A stretch of 64,000 bases of DNA, taken from NCBI RefSeq assembly GCF_024641065.1, contig NZ_JAHEDV010000004.1, positions 46,581-110,580 of the forward strand, given 5' to 3'. Below the pieces are notes generated by a model. It did not search any database, was not told the origin of the DNA, and saw only the letters and a program-made list of their open reading frames with translations. Below, piece after piece: positions 1 to 8,205 of the stretch (position 1 is the first letter of the stretch; each line of letters opens with the position of its first letter). The DNA is from Rhodoluna sp. Lineage in GTDB: Bacteria; Actinomycetota; Actinomycetes; Actinomycetales; Microbacteriaceae. The position numbers and the translations under genes are program-made.

Positions 1-1
1 T

Positions 2-430
2 ATGGGTTGGCAGTCGCAACAACCGACCGAACAGGGTTCTGCTCGCGAAAAATGGGAATCATTGAATTCGCTTTTGGCCATTACCGAAGAGTTGCCAGCA
101 GGGGCAACCATGATGGATTTCGCAAAAGAAATTGAAGAGCGTCAGCGTTCTCAGCACGAGCCGGTAAAAGCCGCGGTAACCCTTTCAACTATTCACGCGG
201 CCAAGGGCCTCGAATGGGACGTAGTTTTCATCATGGGGCTTACCGAGGGTTACCTGCCGATTACTTATGCGCTTACTGACTCAGCTATTCGCGAAGAGCA
301 ACGTCTGCTCTATGTTGGCCTTACCAGGGCCAGACGTGAACTTAATTTGAGTTGGGCACGACAAGAGCTAACCAGTTCGCGCGAGCGTGAACAGTCACGG
401 TTCTTAGTGAAATTGCAGGCCCGAGGCTAA
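2..430 (+). CDS. UvrD/PcrA-type ATP-dependent DNA helicase, C-terminal fragment
   Basis: This is the 3' end of a superfamily 1 DNA helicase gene cut by the window edge; the first ATG seen is probably internal. About 142 residues are visible. They carry the C-terminal helicase motifs: STIHAAKGLEW around residues 62-72 and EEQRLLYVGLTRAR around 99-112, which includes the arginine used in ATP hydrolysis. The family unwinds DNA in repair and replication restart. The protein stops about 30 residues after motif VI, so the HRDC domain found at the end of mycobacterial UvrD2 is absent. Its position beside the ThiF-like gene and the DUF2342 zincin is the usual actinobacterial uvrD2 context, which favours UvrD2 over PcrA. 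The convergent neighbour ends 30 bases downstream. Confidence 0.9.
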   Translation: MGWQSQQPTEQGSAREKWESLNSLLAITEELPAGATMMDFAKEIEERQRSQHEPVKAAVTLSTIHAAKGLEWDVVFIMGLTEGYLPITYALTDSAIREEQRLLYVGLTRARRELNLSWARQELTSSREREQSRFLVKLQARG

Positions 431-460
431 ATATTTAAGCCTGCGAGTTCTACCGACCCA

Positions 461-1510
461 CTAGCGTTGGCAATCGCAACCGTCTGCAACGGGCCACGTG
501 ACAGCGGTGACTTCACCAGTTTCTAGATCAAGCTCGTATCCGGTCGAATTTTTTGATTCAATTTGAAAACCAGCCCAAGCGTCGAGTGTTGCTAGACATT
601 TTTGCAAGGCCAAGCCGGCACCAAACATCGAACTCGCGGCATCATCAAACTTCTGTTTTCGACCGATTAGCTGGCTAGCAATTACCGGCCAGTTTGCGTC
701 TTCGTTCGCTTTGAAGTGCTCGAGGCAGAGAAGGCAAGCGCTTTGGCTAGCCAGAATCATCGGGCTGATGAAAACGCGGTGGCTCGAAAAGGTGATGGCA
801 AGGTGAGGAATGTCTCGATTGAGCCAGCGCGCATATCGCTTTGGCTGAATAACCTGTTGACCGATCAAAATTGCGCAATCAACCGCGTCGAAATTTCGGC
901 TCACATTTTCGTCGATAAGAATCGCTTCTGATTGGTTCGGAGAAGCCGCCAACAGCGAATTGACCGCATCGATTTTGGGTCTACCGAGAAGTTGCTGAAC
1001 ATAGCCACTGGGGCCAAGGTTCTCTACTTGAACTGAACTGTTATCGGTGGTAAAGATCTTGCCAACCCCTGCTGCTGCCAAACCCAACGCCAAAGTCAAA
1101 CCCGCACCTGCAAGGTCGTCGATAAATACTTTTCGAAGGCCTCTAATTGCCAAAACTCGTTCTCCGTCAGAGCCGGTGTTCAAACTCGCACGGATAATCT
1201 CGGCAAACGCACTCTGAACATAATCAGCTGAGATTAGCGGGGGCTTGGCCTTGCCATTGGTTTCGACCGGCGTCTCGAGCAGTGGGCCCAGCGCTTCAAG
1301 CACAGTTTGAGTTTCAGATTGCTTGAGCCCCAGGCCGGCCGCAAAGTCGGGCAAATGCTGGTCGGCAATACCTTGATAAAGTGCCGCAATTAGGCGCTCT
1401 TGAGCAGGAGTGATTTGACCGATTACTGCACGTTTGCGGCCAAGGCCGATTTGCAAGGTTCTAGTGTCGTGCCAGACCGATTGTTCTTGAGGATTAAGTC
1501 GAATAACCAT
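461..1510 (-). CDS. ThiF/E1-like (TOMM leader-binding-like) protein of unknown function
   Basis: This 349-residue protein resembles the E1-like/ThiF fold proteins often annotated as TOMM precursor leader peptide-binding or cyclodehydratase-like proteins. A Gly/Ala-rich nucleotide-fold stretch followed by an acidic residue (GAGLTLALGLAAAGVG, then TTDN) lies around residues 135-156. A CLLC pair at 259-262 and a C-terminal CDC at 346-348 could hold a structural zinc, as in E1-like proteins. No YcaO or precursor peptide gene is near. It lies 34 bases downstream of the zincin gene on the same strand and is probably co-transcribed with it. This trio (helicase, ThiF-like, zincin) recurs in actinobacteria, but its function is not established. 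The start ATG has no clear ribosome-binding site and abuts a 15-base inverted repeat. Confidence 0.65.
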   Translation of the reverse strand: MVIRLNPQEQSVWHDTRTLQIGLGRKRAVIGQITPAQERLIAALYQGIADQHLPDFAAGLGLKQSETQTVLEALGPLLETPVETNGKAKPPLISADYVQSAFAEIIRASLNTGSDGERVLAIRGLRKVFIDDLAGAGLTLALGLAAAGVGKIFTTDNSSVQVENLGPSGYVQQLLGRPKIDAVNSLLAASPNQSEAILIDENVSRNFDAVDCAILIGQQVIQPKRYARWLNRDIPHLAITFSSHRVFISPMILASQSACLLCLEHFKANEDANWPVIASQLIGRKQKFDDAASSMFGAGLALQKCLATLDAWAGFQIESKNSTGYELDLETGEVTAVTWPVADGCDCQR

Positions 1511-1525
1511 GACCAGATTCTGGTC
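1511..1525. repeat. Inverted repeat at the start of the ThiF-like gene
   Basis: GACCAGA-T-TCTGGTC is a perfect 7-base inverted repeat around one central base. It touches the minus-strand start codon of the ThiF-like gene and sits in the 34-base gap after the zincin gene. It could be a small RNA hairpin that affects translation of the second gene, or a chance palindrome. There is no T-tract, so it is not an intrinsic terminator. Confidence 0.4.
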
Positions 1526-1544
1526 GAGGTGAGTTCAATCTGCG

Positions 1545-2888
1545 CTAGTTATCCCCAAGCAAATCGCGAAGGGCTTGATCAAAGTCTTCATTCTCAGCTT
1601 TTGAATTTTGTAGACGCGAAATTAGCGCGTGTGGGTCGGCAATGTCCTCGGCTGTAGGCACAAGATCTGGGTGATTCCACAGGTCATCACGCTTTTCGAT
1701 GCCCAATTGATTGGTGATTTCACGCCAAAGGGCAGTTGCCTCACGCAGTTTGCGTGGGCGAAGTTCCAACCCAACCAAAGTTCCAAAGGTGAGTTCGGCC
1801 GGGCCACCGGTAGCTCGACGGCGTCTAACCGCTTCACCAATAGCTGCCGATTTTGGCAATAACTTTGTTGATTCTTCGGTCACCACGTCAACCCAGCCCT
1901 CAATTAGAGCAAGCAATGTCTCTATGTTGTCTAGCGCCTGCTGCTGGTCTTGGGTGCGGTCAGCGATGAAAGCACCGGTTTCGAGGGCCTCGCGCAATTC
2001 ATCCATGTTGTTTGGGTCAAAGTCTTGAGTCATCTCGGTAACTCGGTCGTTGTCGATCGTGATTTCGCTCGCATATTTTGCAATCTGAGAAACCACTGCA
2101 TCGCGTAGCCACTTGCTGTGCTTGAAAAGTCGCGCGTGAGCCATCTCACGGATAGCGAGGTAGATGTAAGCCTGGTCAGGTTCGACTTCAAGACCGGCCA
2201 CGAATTCATCGAGATTTTGGGGAACAAACGCTGCTCGCTGATCTTTGAAAAGTGGCAATCCAATGTCGCCGCCTGAGATCACCTGGCTCGACATTTTTCC
2301 GATGGCCTGGCCAAGCTGCACGGCAAACAAGGCCCCGCCGGCGGACTTCATCAATCCGGTAGCGCTGCCGAGAATAGAAGCCAATTCTTCAGGTGCGTTC
2401 TGGGTCAAGTTTTCGCTAAGTGCGGTGCTCATGCGATTGCCAACCGGGTTTGCAAGGTCTTCAAACAAAGGCATGGCGTCGGCAACCCACAATTCACGGC
2501 TTTGCAACTTAGGTTCGCTGGTCAGCTCTGAGATTGCGGTGGCTGCATTCAACCAAAGTGAACCAACTGAAACCGCAGCGTGCAAGGCTCCTCGGGTTGA
2601 ATCTTTGATTGCCACGGATGCTTCGCCGGCAACTGTCTTGGCTTGATTCGCAGCGAGTTGCCAGTTGACGCCACTCTCGCCGGGGTTAGCACCAGAGAGG
2701 CCACTTGCTCCCATCGCGTTTTGCAGGTGCTTTAAAAGATCGGCTAGGGCGGCAGGGTCTTTTGGCAAGCCAATAGCCTCAGCTAAAGCTTCTGGGTCTT
2801 GACCATTTTGATTCGCGAGAAAGGCTTTCATGAAGGCCTCGAACTCGTCCTTGCTCATGCCGCCGTTTGACTCATTGTTGTCGTTCAT
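1545..2888 (-). CDS. Zinc-dependent metalloprotease-like protein (DUF2342/zincin_2 family)
   Basis: This 447-residue protein fits the actinobacterial zincin-like DUF2342 family, sometimes annotated as a putative hydrolase or F420-associated protein. A flexible Asn/Gly-rich start (1-30) is followed by a mostly helical protein. The zincin-like motif is REMAHARLF at residues 247-255. It keeps E-x-x-H but has Arg where classical zincins have the first His of HExxH; as far as I recall this is common in this family, so catalytic activity is uncertain. A downstream acidic helical region and a C-terminal Arg/Lys-rich part (about 365-400) follow. The start has AGGA four bases upstream. It is divergent from the PDZ-Lon protease gene across 69 bases, a shared promoter region, and lies upstream of the ThiF-like gene. 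Confidence 0.8.
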   Translation of the reverse strand: MNDNNESNGGMSKDEFEAFMKAFLANQNGQDPEALAEAIGLPKDPAALADLLKHLQNAMGASGLSGANPGESGVNWQLAANQAKTVAGEASVAIKDSTRGALHAAVSVGSLWLNAATAISELTSEPKLQSRELWVADAMPLFEDLANPVGNRMSTALSENLTQNAPEELASILGSATGLMKSAGGALFAVQLGQAIGKMSSQVISGGDIGLPLFKDQRAAFVPQNLDEFVAGLEVEPDQAYIYLAIREMAHARLFKHSKWLRDAVVSQIAKYASEITIDNDRVTEMTQDFDPNNMDELREALETGAFIADRTQDQQQALDNIETLLALIEGWVDVVTEESTKLLPKSAAIGEAVRRRRATGGPAELTFGTLVGLELRPRKLREATALWREITNQLGIEKRDDLWNHPDLVPTAEDIADPHALISRLQNSKAENEDFDQALRDLLGDN

Positions 2889-2957
2889 GTTTTCCTAACC
2901 TTTGATAAACATAATCCGCCTTAGGCTTAAGTCATTCCAGCCAAAGAAAGGGTTTCG

Positions 2958-4055
2958 TTGAGTCTTCAAACTCCACCAGATTCAGCCGAACCTCAGAATG
3001 CTGCACCCAAGACCCGCAAGTTAGTCGGTTTAGTTCTTGTGCTGTTTTCAGCTATCGCTCTAATGGCTACCGCATTTGTTCCAATGCCTTATGTCATCGA
3101 ACAGCCGGGACCAACTTTCAACACCCTCGGTGGTGAGATGGGCGAATACGTAATTGAGATTGAAGACACAGCAAGTTACCCGACCACCGGTCACCTCGAA
3201 CTTTTGACGGTTGGCATTGTTGGTTCTCGAGATAGTGCGCCTACTCTGCTGCAGGTGCTTTTAGCTTGGATAGACCCTCAAAAGAGTGTTTTACCAATCG
3301 ATCAAGTTTTTCCGATCGGCCAATCATCAGACGAAGCTGAAGCTGAAAGCTCAGCCATGATGGAGATCTCTCAACAAGACGCGATTGCGGTTGCCTTGAC
3401 CAAACTAGGCTATCAGGTTCCACTGCACCTTTACATCAGCAAGGTTTCTAAGGCGATGCCGGCGTCGGGCAAATTGGTTGCCGGTGACTTCATTATTGGC
3501 ATGGATGACCAGGTCATCGACACCTACGAGCAACTGGTTGCCTACCTAGATAAATCAGATGGCAAAAAACCCATTGCTGTCACCGTGCTTCGTGATGGAG
3601 TGAAGAAAACCTTCGACATTACTCCGACCAAAAACAAAGCCGCAAAGCTAGTTATGGGCGTAGAAGTTAGTTATAAATATGACTTTCCGGTGAAAGTGAA
3701 ATTGCAACTTGCTGATGTGGGCGGCCCGTCAGGCGGAATGATGTTTGCGCTAGGTGTGTATGACAAACTCACCCCTGGTGAGCTCACCGGCGGAGCGTTT
3801 ATTGCCGGTACCGGCACCATCTCGCCAACCGGAAAAGTTGGCGCTATCGGCGGAATCAGCTACAAAATGCTCGGTGCTAAAGCAGCTGGAGCAAAATATT
3901 TCTTGGCACCTGCCGATAACTGTTCAGACGTAATTGGGAACATCCCAGCCGGTCTCGAGGTTTTCAAAGTAGATAACTTTGACCAGGCCCTTGCTACCGT
4001 TGAGAAAATTGGTTCAAAGCAATCGCTCTCAGGGTTAGCCCGCTGCACCAAATAG
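2958..4055 (+). CDS. PDZ and Lon-type protease domain membrane protein (YlbL family)
   Basis: This 365-residue protein has one N-terminal membrane segment (about 22-45), an extracytoplasmic region, a PDZ domain (about 155-222) and a C-terminal Lon-like proteolytic domain. The predicted catalytic dyad is Ser258 in GGPSGGMM and Lys303 in SYKMLGAK, both present. The family resembles Bacillus YlbL, a membrane-anchored quality-control protease. The TTG start is preceded by an AAAGAAAGGG ribosome-binding site. Next to UPF0182 and divergent from the DUF2342 zincin, the gene is in its standard actinobacterial context. The 69-base divergent gap includes AT-rich -10-like elements on both strands, for example CATAAT at 2910-2915. 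The substrate is unknown. Confidence 0.88.
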   Translation: MSLQTPPDSAEPQNAAPKTRKLVGLVLVLFSAIALMATAFVPMPYVIEQPGPTFNTLGGEMGEYVIEIEDTASYPTTGHLELLTVGIVGSRDSAPTLLQVLLAWIDPQKSVLPIDQVFPIGQSSDEAEAESSAMMEISQQDAIAVALTKLGYQVPLHLYISKVSKAMPASGKLVAGDFIIGMDDQVIDTYEQLVAYLDKSDGKKPIAVTVLRDGVKKTFDITPTKNKAAKLVMGVEVSYKYDFPVKVKLQLADVGGPSGGMMFALGVYDKLTPGELTGGAFIAGTGTISPTGKVGAIGGISYKMLGAKAAGAKYFLAPADNCSDVIGNIPAGLEVFKVDNFDQALATVEKIGSKQSLSGLARCTK

Positions 4056-4094
4056 CTTTTAGCAACAACCTGCACACTACGCATCAGGAGAAAA

Positions 4095-6968
4095 ATGTCA
4101 TCTGCTTCAACGCCGACTCAAAACCGCCGACGTTCACCGTTCAGAATTGCTCTGATCATTGTGGCAGTGATTGCCGTAGCGCTAATCGGCGCATCCAGCC
4201 TCTATGTAGATAACCTTTGGTTCGCCCAGCTTGGCTACAGTGAGGTTTTCATCACACAGATTCTGGCTCAGATTGGCGTGTTCACTGCGGCCGGTTTGTT
4301 CATGGCTTTGGTCACTTGGCTAGGTTTTTACCTTGCATATCGCACCCGCCCGATCTATGCAAAATTCCCAGATGAGAACAACCCATTTGCTGGCCTTCGC
4401 CAGTTAGTTGAGCAGCTGCGCAAGGTAGTCATGATCGGCCTGCCACTTTTGCTTGGAATCTTCGGTGGCGTTGCTGCAGTTTCAAAATGGCCAGTGGTTA
4501 TCACCTGGTTGAACCGCACCTATACCGGTGAAGTCGACGCCCAGTTCGGTCTAGACATTTCGTTCTATCTATTTGACCTACCTTTCTTGAAGGCATTGGT
4601 CGGTTTCGTGTCGGCAGGTGTACTTATCTCAGGTCTAATTGCGGTTGGCGTGCACCTCGCCTACGGCAACCTGCGCTTTGGTGTTCGCCAGGGCCGCATG
4701 GGCAAGTCTGCTCGCATTCAATTGGCGGTCACCGCTGCGATCTACCTGGTTGTTCAAGGTGCTTCACTGTGGCTTGACCAGTATTCAACTATGACCAGCT
4801 CATCTGGTCTATACACCGGTGCAACCTACGCTGACGTGAACGCGACCATCCCAGGTTTTCAGATTCTGGCATTGATTGCCCTGGTGCTAGCAGCGCTATT
4901 TTTGGTCGCCGCAGTTATCGGAAAGTGGCGCTTGGCAATTATGGGCACCGCGCTCATGGTGGTCAGCACTATGGTTCTAGGCGGCCTCTACCCGTGGTTG
5001 GTTCAGCAGTTTCAGGTTGGCCCGAACGAGCGAACCATTGAGGCTGAATACATCGATCGCAACATTGCGGCAACTCGCGCGGCCTATGGCCTAGACGCTG
5101 TTGAAACCTCTGAGTACGCGGCTAAGACTGATGCCACCCTTGGCGCTTTGCGAAAAGATGCCGAGACCACTGCCAACATTAGAATCATCGACCCAGCTTT
5201 GGTTAGCGCATCGTTCAAGCAGCTTGAGCAGTACAAGCAGTATTACAACTTTGCGACCCACCTGGATGTTGACCGTTATTCAATCGACGGTAAAACTCAA
5301 GACACTGTTTTGGCAGTTCGAGAGCTAGACCAGGCTGGCCTAGGCGACTCTCAGTCTTGGTACAACAACGTTGTGGTTTATACCCACGGATACGGTGTGG
5401 TTGCTGCCTACGGTAACCAGCGATCAACCGAGGGTCAGCCAGTGTTCTTGCAGAAGGGTATTCCATCTGATGGATTGCTCGGAGAGTACGAACCACGCAT
5501 TTACTTTGGCGAGAAGTCTCCGGTCTACTCAATCGTTGGTGCCAAGTCAGATGTTCCACTTGAGCTTGACTACCCAGCGGGCGACGGTGAAGCAGACCAG
5601 ACCTACACCACCTTCTCTGGCAACGGTGGTCCAAAGCTAGACAACATTTTCACCCGTTTGTCCTACGCGATGAAGTTTCAGAGCGAGCAGATTTTGCTCT
5701 CTGACGCCATCACCAACGACTCGCAAATTCTCTACAACCGCGACCCTCGTGAGCGCGTTGCGGCAGTTGCGCCTTACCTAACTCTCGACAGCGACAGCTA
5801 CCCATCGATTGTTGATGGGCGAGTGGTTTGGATCGTCGACGGTTACACCACTTCGGCAAACTACCCATACTCGCGCGCTGAAGATTTCGGTAACGCAATC
5901 ACCGACAGTAGCTCAGTCGGCACCGGCGGCAAGATCAACTACATTCGCAACTCGGTGAAGGCCACCGTCGACGCTTATGACGGCAGCGTCAAGTTGTATG
6001 CCTGGGATGAAAAAGACCCGATCCTAAAGACCTGGTCGAAGATTTTCCCAAGCACCCTGCTTCCTATCTCTGAAATGTCAGGCGAACTGATGTCACACGT
6101 TCGCTATCCTGCCGATTTGTTCAAGATGCAGCGTGCCATCCTTGGCACCTATCACGTAGATGACGCCGGTTCGTTCTACTCGCAAGAAGACGCATGGATG
6201 ACCCCGAATGACCCGGTGTCAGCAAGCTCTTCAAGTAGTTCGGCTAACCTGCAACCGCCTTATTACTTGACCATGCAGGTTCCTGGAACCACCTCGCCAG
6301 CATTCTCGATCTATTCGACATTCATTCCGCGTTCAACCGGTGAGGCAAGTCGAAGCGTCTTGAAGGGTTACTTTGTAGCCGATTCAGATGCTGGTTCGGT
6401 AAAGGGCAAGGTTTCGCCAAACTATGGCAAGTTGCGTCTGATGACGCTGCCGGCTAGCACGATTGTGCCGGGCCCAGGTCAGGTTCAAAACTCGTTTAGC
6501 TCAGACTCAGAAGTTTCAAAGCTTTTGAATATTTTGCGACAGGGTTCAACCACCGTACTTAACGGAAACCTCTTGACACTGCCGGTTGGTGGCGGTTTGC
6601 TCTATGTTCAGCCGGTTTACATCAAGTCAACTGGTGAAACCAGCTTTCCGCTGCTCAAGAAGGTGCTGGTTGCCTTCGGCGACAAAATCGCTTTTGAAGA
6701 CACCCTGGATGGCGCCCTAGACGCACTATTCGGTGGCGATTCAGGCGCCAATGCTGGCGATGGTGATGGCACGGTGAGCCCTGAGCCGGTAGACCCTACC
6801 GACCCGGGCACCACCACAAACGTTGCTCTGCAAAATGCTTTGGCCAAGGCTAAGGCAGCAATGCTCGCTCGTGACGCAGCTATGGCTGCTGGTGACTGGA
6901 CTCTCTATGGAGAAGAAGATGCCAAGCTAAAGGCTGCAATTGAGGCAGCCATCGCGGCTTCGAAGTAA
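4095..6968 (+). CDS. UPF0182 family large integral membrane protein
   Basis: This 957-residue protein belongs to the conserved actinobacterial UPF0182 family. About seven hydrophobic segments fill the first 300 residues. A large, presumably extracytoplasmic domain follows (about 310-890), rich in Tyr, Asp and Ser. An acidic Gly/Asp/Pro linker (about 880-915) precedes an Ala-rich helical tail (about 915-957). AGGAG sits just upstream of the ATG. It is 39 bases downstream of the PDZ-Lon protease gene and likely shares its transcript. The molecular function is unknown; conservation and neighbours suggest a role at the cell envelope, which is inference. Confidence 0.9.
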   Translation: MSSASTPTQNRRRSPFRIALIIVAVIAVALIGASSLYVDNLWFAQLGYSEVFITQILAQIGVFTAAGLFMALVTWLGFYLAYRTRPIYAKFPDENNPFAGLRQLVEQLRKVVMIGLPLLLGIFGGVAAVSKWPVVITWLNRTYTGEVDAQFGLDISFYLFDLPFLKALVGFVSAGVLISGLIAVGVHLAYGNLRFGVRQGRMGKSARIQLAVTAAIYLVVQGASLWLDQYSTMTSSSGLYTGATYADVNATIPGFQILALIALVLAALFLVAAVIGKWRLAIMGTALMVVSTMVLGGLYPWLVQQFQVGPNERTIEAEYIDRNIAATRAAYGLDAVETSEYAAKTDATLGALRKDAETTANIRIIDPALVSASFKQLEQYKQYYNFATHLDVDRYSIDGKTQDTVLAVRELDQAGLGDSQSWYNNVVVYTHGYGVVAAYGNQRSTEGQPVFLQKGIPSDGLLGEYEPRIYFGEKSPVYSIVGAKSDVPLELDYPAGDGEADQTYTTFSGNGGPKLDNIFTRLSYAMKFQSEQILLSDAITNDSQILYNRDPRERVAAVAPYLTLDSDSYPSIVDGRVVWIVDGYTTSANYPYSRAEDFGNAITDSSSVGTGGKINYIRNSVKATVDAYDGSVKLYAWDEKDPILKTWSKIFPSTLLPISEMSGELMSHVRYPADLFKMQRAILGTYHVDDAGSFYSQEDAWMTPNDPVSASSSSSSANLQPPYYLTMQVPGTTSPAFSIYSTFIPRSTGEASRSVLKGYFVADSDAGSVKGKVSPNYGKLRLMTLPASTIVPGPGQVQNSFSSDSEVSKLLNILRQGSTTVLNGNLLTLPVGGGLLYVQPVYIKSTGETSFPLLKKVLVAFGDKIAFEDTLDGALDALFGGDSGANAGDGDGTVSPEPVDPTDPGTTTNVALQNALAKAKAAMLARDAAMAAGDWTLYGEEDAKLKAAIEAAIAASK

Positions 6969-7025
6969 CTGAAACTGCTGGTTTTACCCCGCAGCTGATC
7001 TCGATTAGAGCAATCGCCTTTGGCG

Positions 7026-7034
7026 TGTTATAGT
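7026..7034 (+). promoter_or_regulatory. Extended -10 promoter for the initiator tRNA
   Basis: TGTTATAGT contains TATAGT at 7029-7034, preceded by the TG of an extended -10 element. It lies 10 bases before the tRNA 5' end, the spacing expected for a short-leader tRNA promoter. No good -35 hexamer is visible 17-18 bases upstream, which fits reliance on the extended -10. Confidence 0.5.
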
Positions 7035-7044
7035 TGAGGTTCGC

Positions 7045-7118
7045 CGCGGGGTGGAGCAGTTCGGTAGCTCGCCGGGCTCATAACCCGGAGGTCGTAGGTT
7101 CAAATCCTGCCCCCGCAA
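7045..7118 (+). tRNA. Initiator tRNA-fMet (CAT anticodon)
   Basis: The 74-base cloverleaf has acceptor CGCGGGG pairing with CCCCGCA, giving the C1-A72 mismatch typical of bacterial initiator tRNAs. The anticodon arm is CCGGG-CTCATAA-CCCGG, with the three consecutive G-C pairs recognised in P-site initiation. The T arm GTAGG-TTCAAAT-CCTGC is intact. The discriminator is A and the genome does not encode CCA. An intrinsic terminator follows within 10 bases, so it is a stand-alone unit. Confidence 0.95.
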
Positions 7119-7126
7119 CTAGAACG

Positions 7127-7162
7127 AAAAACTCGATTGGTCTTTGACCGGTCGAGTTTTTT
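7127..7162 (+). terminator. Intrinsic terminator after tRNA-fMet
   Basis: A 12-bp stem (ACTCGATTGGTC with GACCGGTCGAGT, including G-T pairs) closes a TTT loop. A tract of T residues follows and a run of A precedes it. It lies 8 bases past the tRNA and should end that transcript. Confidence 0.85.
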
Positions 7163-7245
7163 GTTTAACCGACCGGTTTGGTGGTCTACTTCAGTCGCTG
7201 TGCATAACTTAAATCCGGTTTATCGCAGAGCTTTAGCCTCGTGGC

Positions 7246-8094
7246 ATGTTCACTTTTCAGAAAATACCGATGGCTGTTGGTCTCGCGCTGATGTTCAGTT
7301 TGTTGGCACCGATGGCAAATTCTGCTCATGCGGTAACTCCTTGTTCGGCTAGCGCAGGTTCAGCAGGCTTTCAGCATGGCTCCTATGTGTCGGGCAGTAC
7401 GGTGATTATTTGTGCCGTAACCAACGTGGTGGTGCCCGCCAGAACCGTCACCACGGTCGTGAGCGGCCGAACCAACACACCAGGGTCAACAGCGCCGGTG
7501 ACCCGACCGCCAGCCCCTCGATTGCCAGCCTGGCAAAATCACTGGCAACCTGGGCAGCACATCGTGGTAGCCCCGGTGAGTCATGTCGTCACAACTCCGC
7601 AGCGTTCGGTTACACCGCCGGCCCAAAACACCAATAACGGCCAAGCGATTTTTACCCCAAGCGGGTTAGTCGCTGCGGTGAGCCCATCGAGTTCGCTCAC
7701 TATTGGCCAGGCTGCGACCCTCACTTCTAACGCCAAGACACATTTTCGCCAGGGAATCATCCTCGGAAGATCTGCCGAAGTTAGGTTCTTGCTTCAGTCG
7801 GTTAGTTGGAAGGTCGATTCAGCTTCTGCGTCAACCAAGACCTTTGTTTGGTCTCCCGATCAAGCTGGCAATTATTCGGCAACCGTGAAGGCAAATTACA
7901 GCGTTGCCTATCGCTTCTTGAGCGGGGGAGCCTGGGTGGTTGCGGCAAATTCGGTGACACTGAGTGATTCCTTAGCGCTCAACGTTGATACCCAGCCTCA
8001 GACTCAAGCCAGCGTGGTTGAAAGTAGTCCTGCTCAGGTACTACTGGTCGGTGCGCCCTGCAGTCGGTATTCGACGAGTTTCGGCTGCCATTGA
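7246..8094 (+). CDS. Secreted protein, probable PKD/Ig-like surface protein, function unknown
   Basis: This 282-residue protein begins with a clear signal peptide (about 1-29, ending ANSAHA). A Thr/Val/Pro-rich linker (about 55-125) follows, then a predicted beta-sandwich region (about 130-255). Phrases such as EVRFLLQSVSWKV and AGNYSATVKANYSVAYRF resemble PKD-like domains in secreted Microbacteriaceae proteins; that assignment is by eye. Four cysteines occur: two near the N terminus of the mature protein and two in the last 15 residues, so disulfides are possible outside the cell. No lipobox or LPxTG sorting signal is present. It is a single gene between the tRNA-fMet terminator and the HtrA-like gene. 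Confidence 0.6.
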   Translation: MFTFQKIPMAVGLALMFSLLAPMANSAHAVTPCSASAGSAGFQHGSYVSGSTVIICAVTNVVVPARTVTTVVSGRTNTPGSTAPVTRPPAPRLPAWQNHWQPGQHIVVAPVSHVVTTPQRSVTPPAQNTNNGQAIFTPSGLVAAVSPSSSLTIGQAATLTSNAKTHFRQGIILGRSAEVRFLLQSVSWKVDSASASTKTFVWSPDQAGNYSATVKANYSVAYRFLSGGAWVVAANSVTLSDSLALNVDTQPQTQASVVESSPAQVLLVGAPCSRYSTSFGCH

Positions 8095-8136
8095 GACATT
8101 GCCCCACACGGGAATAACCTTTCAGGTTTCTTTCAG

Positions 8137-8154
8137 TTAGTTTTCATAAACTAA
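8137..8154. repeat. Inverted repeat upstream of the HtrA-like gene
   Basis: TTAGTTT-TCAT-AAACTAA is a perfect 7-base inverted repeat with a 4-base spacer, ending 51 bases before the protease start codon. It lacks a T-tract and lies in the promoter region, so an operator for a stress regulator is more likely than a terminator. No regulator gene is adjacent. Confidence 0.4.
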
Positions 8155-8205
8155 TCAGGCTGGGTTGGCATTCTGTAGCCAATCGATAAAGCATGAAAGG
8201 TTCCA

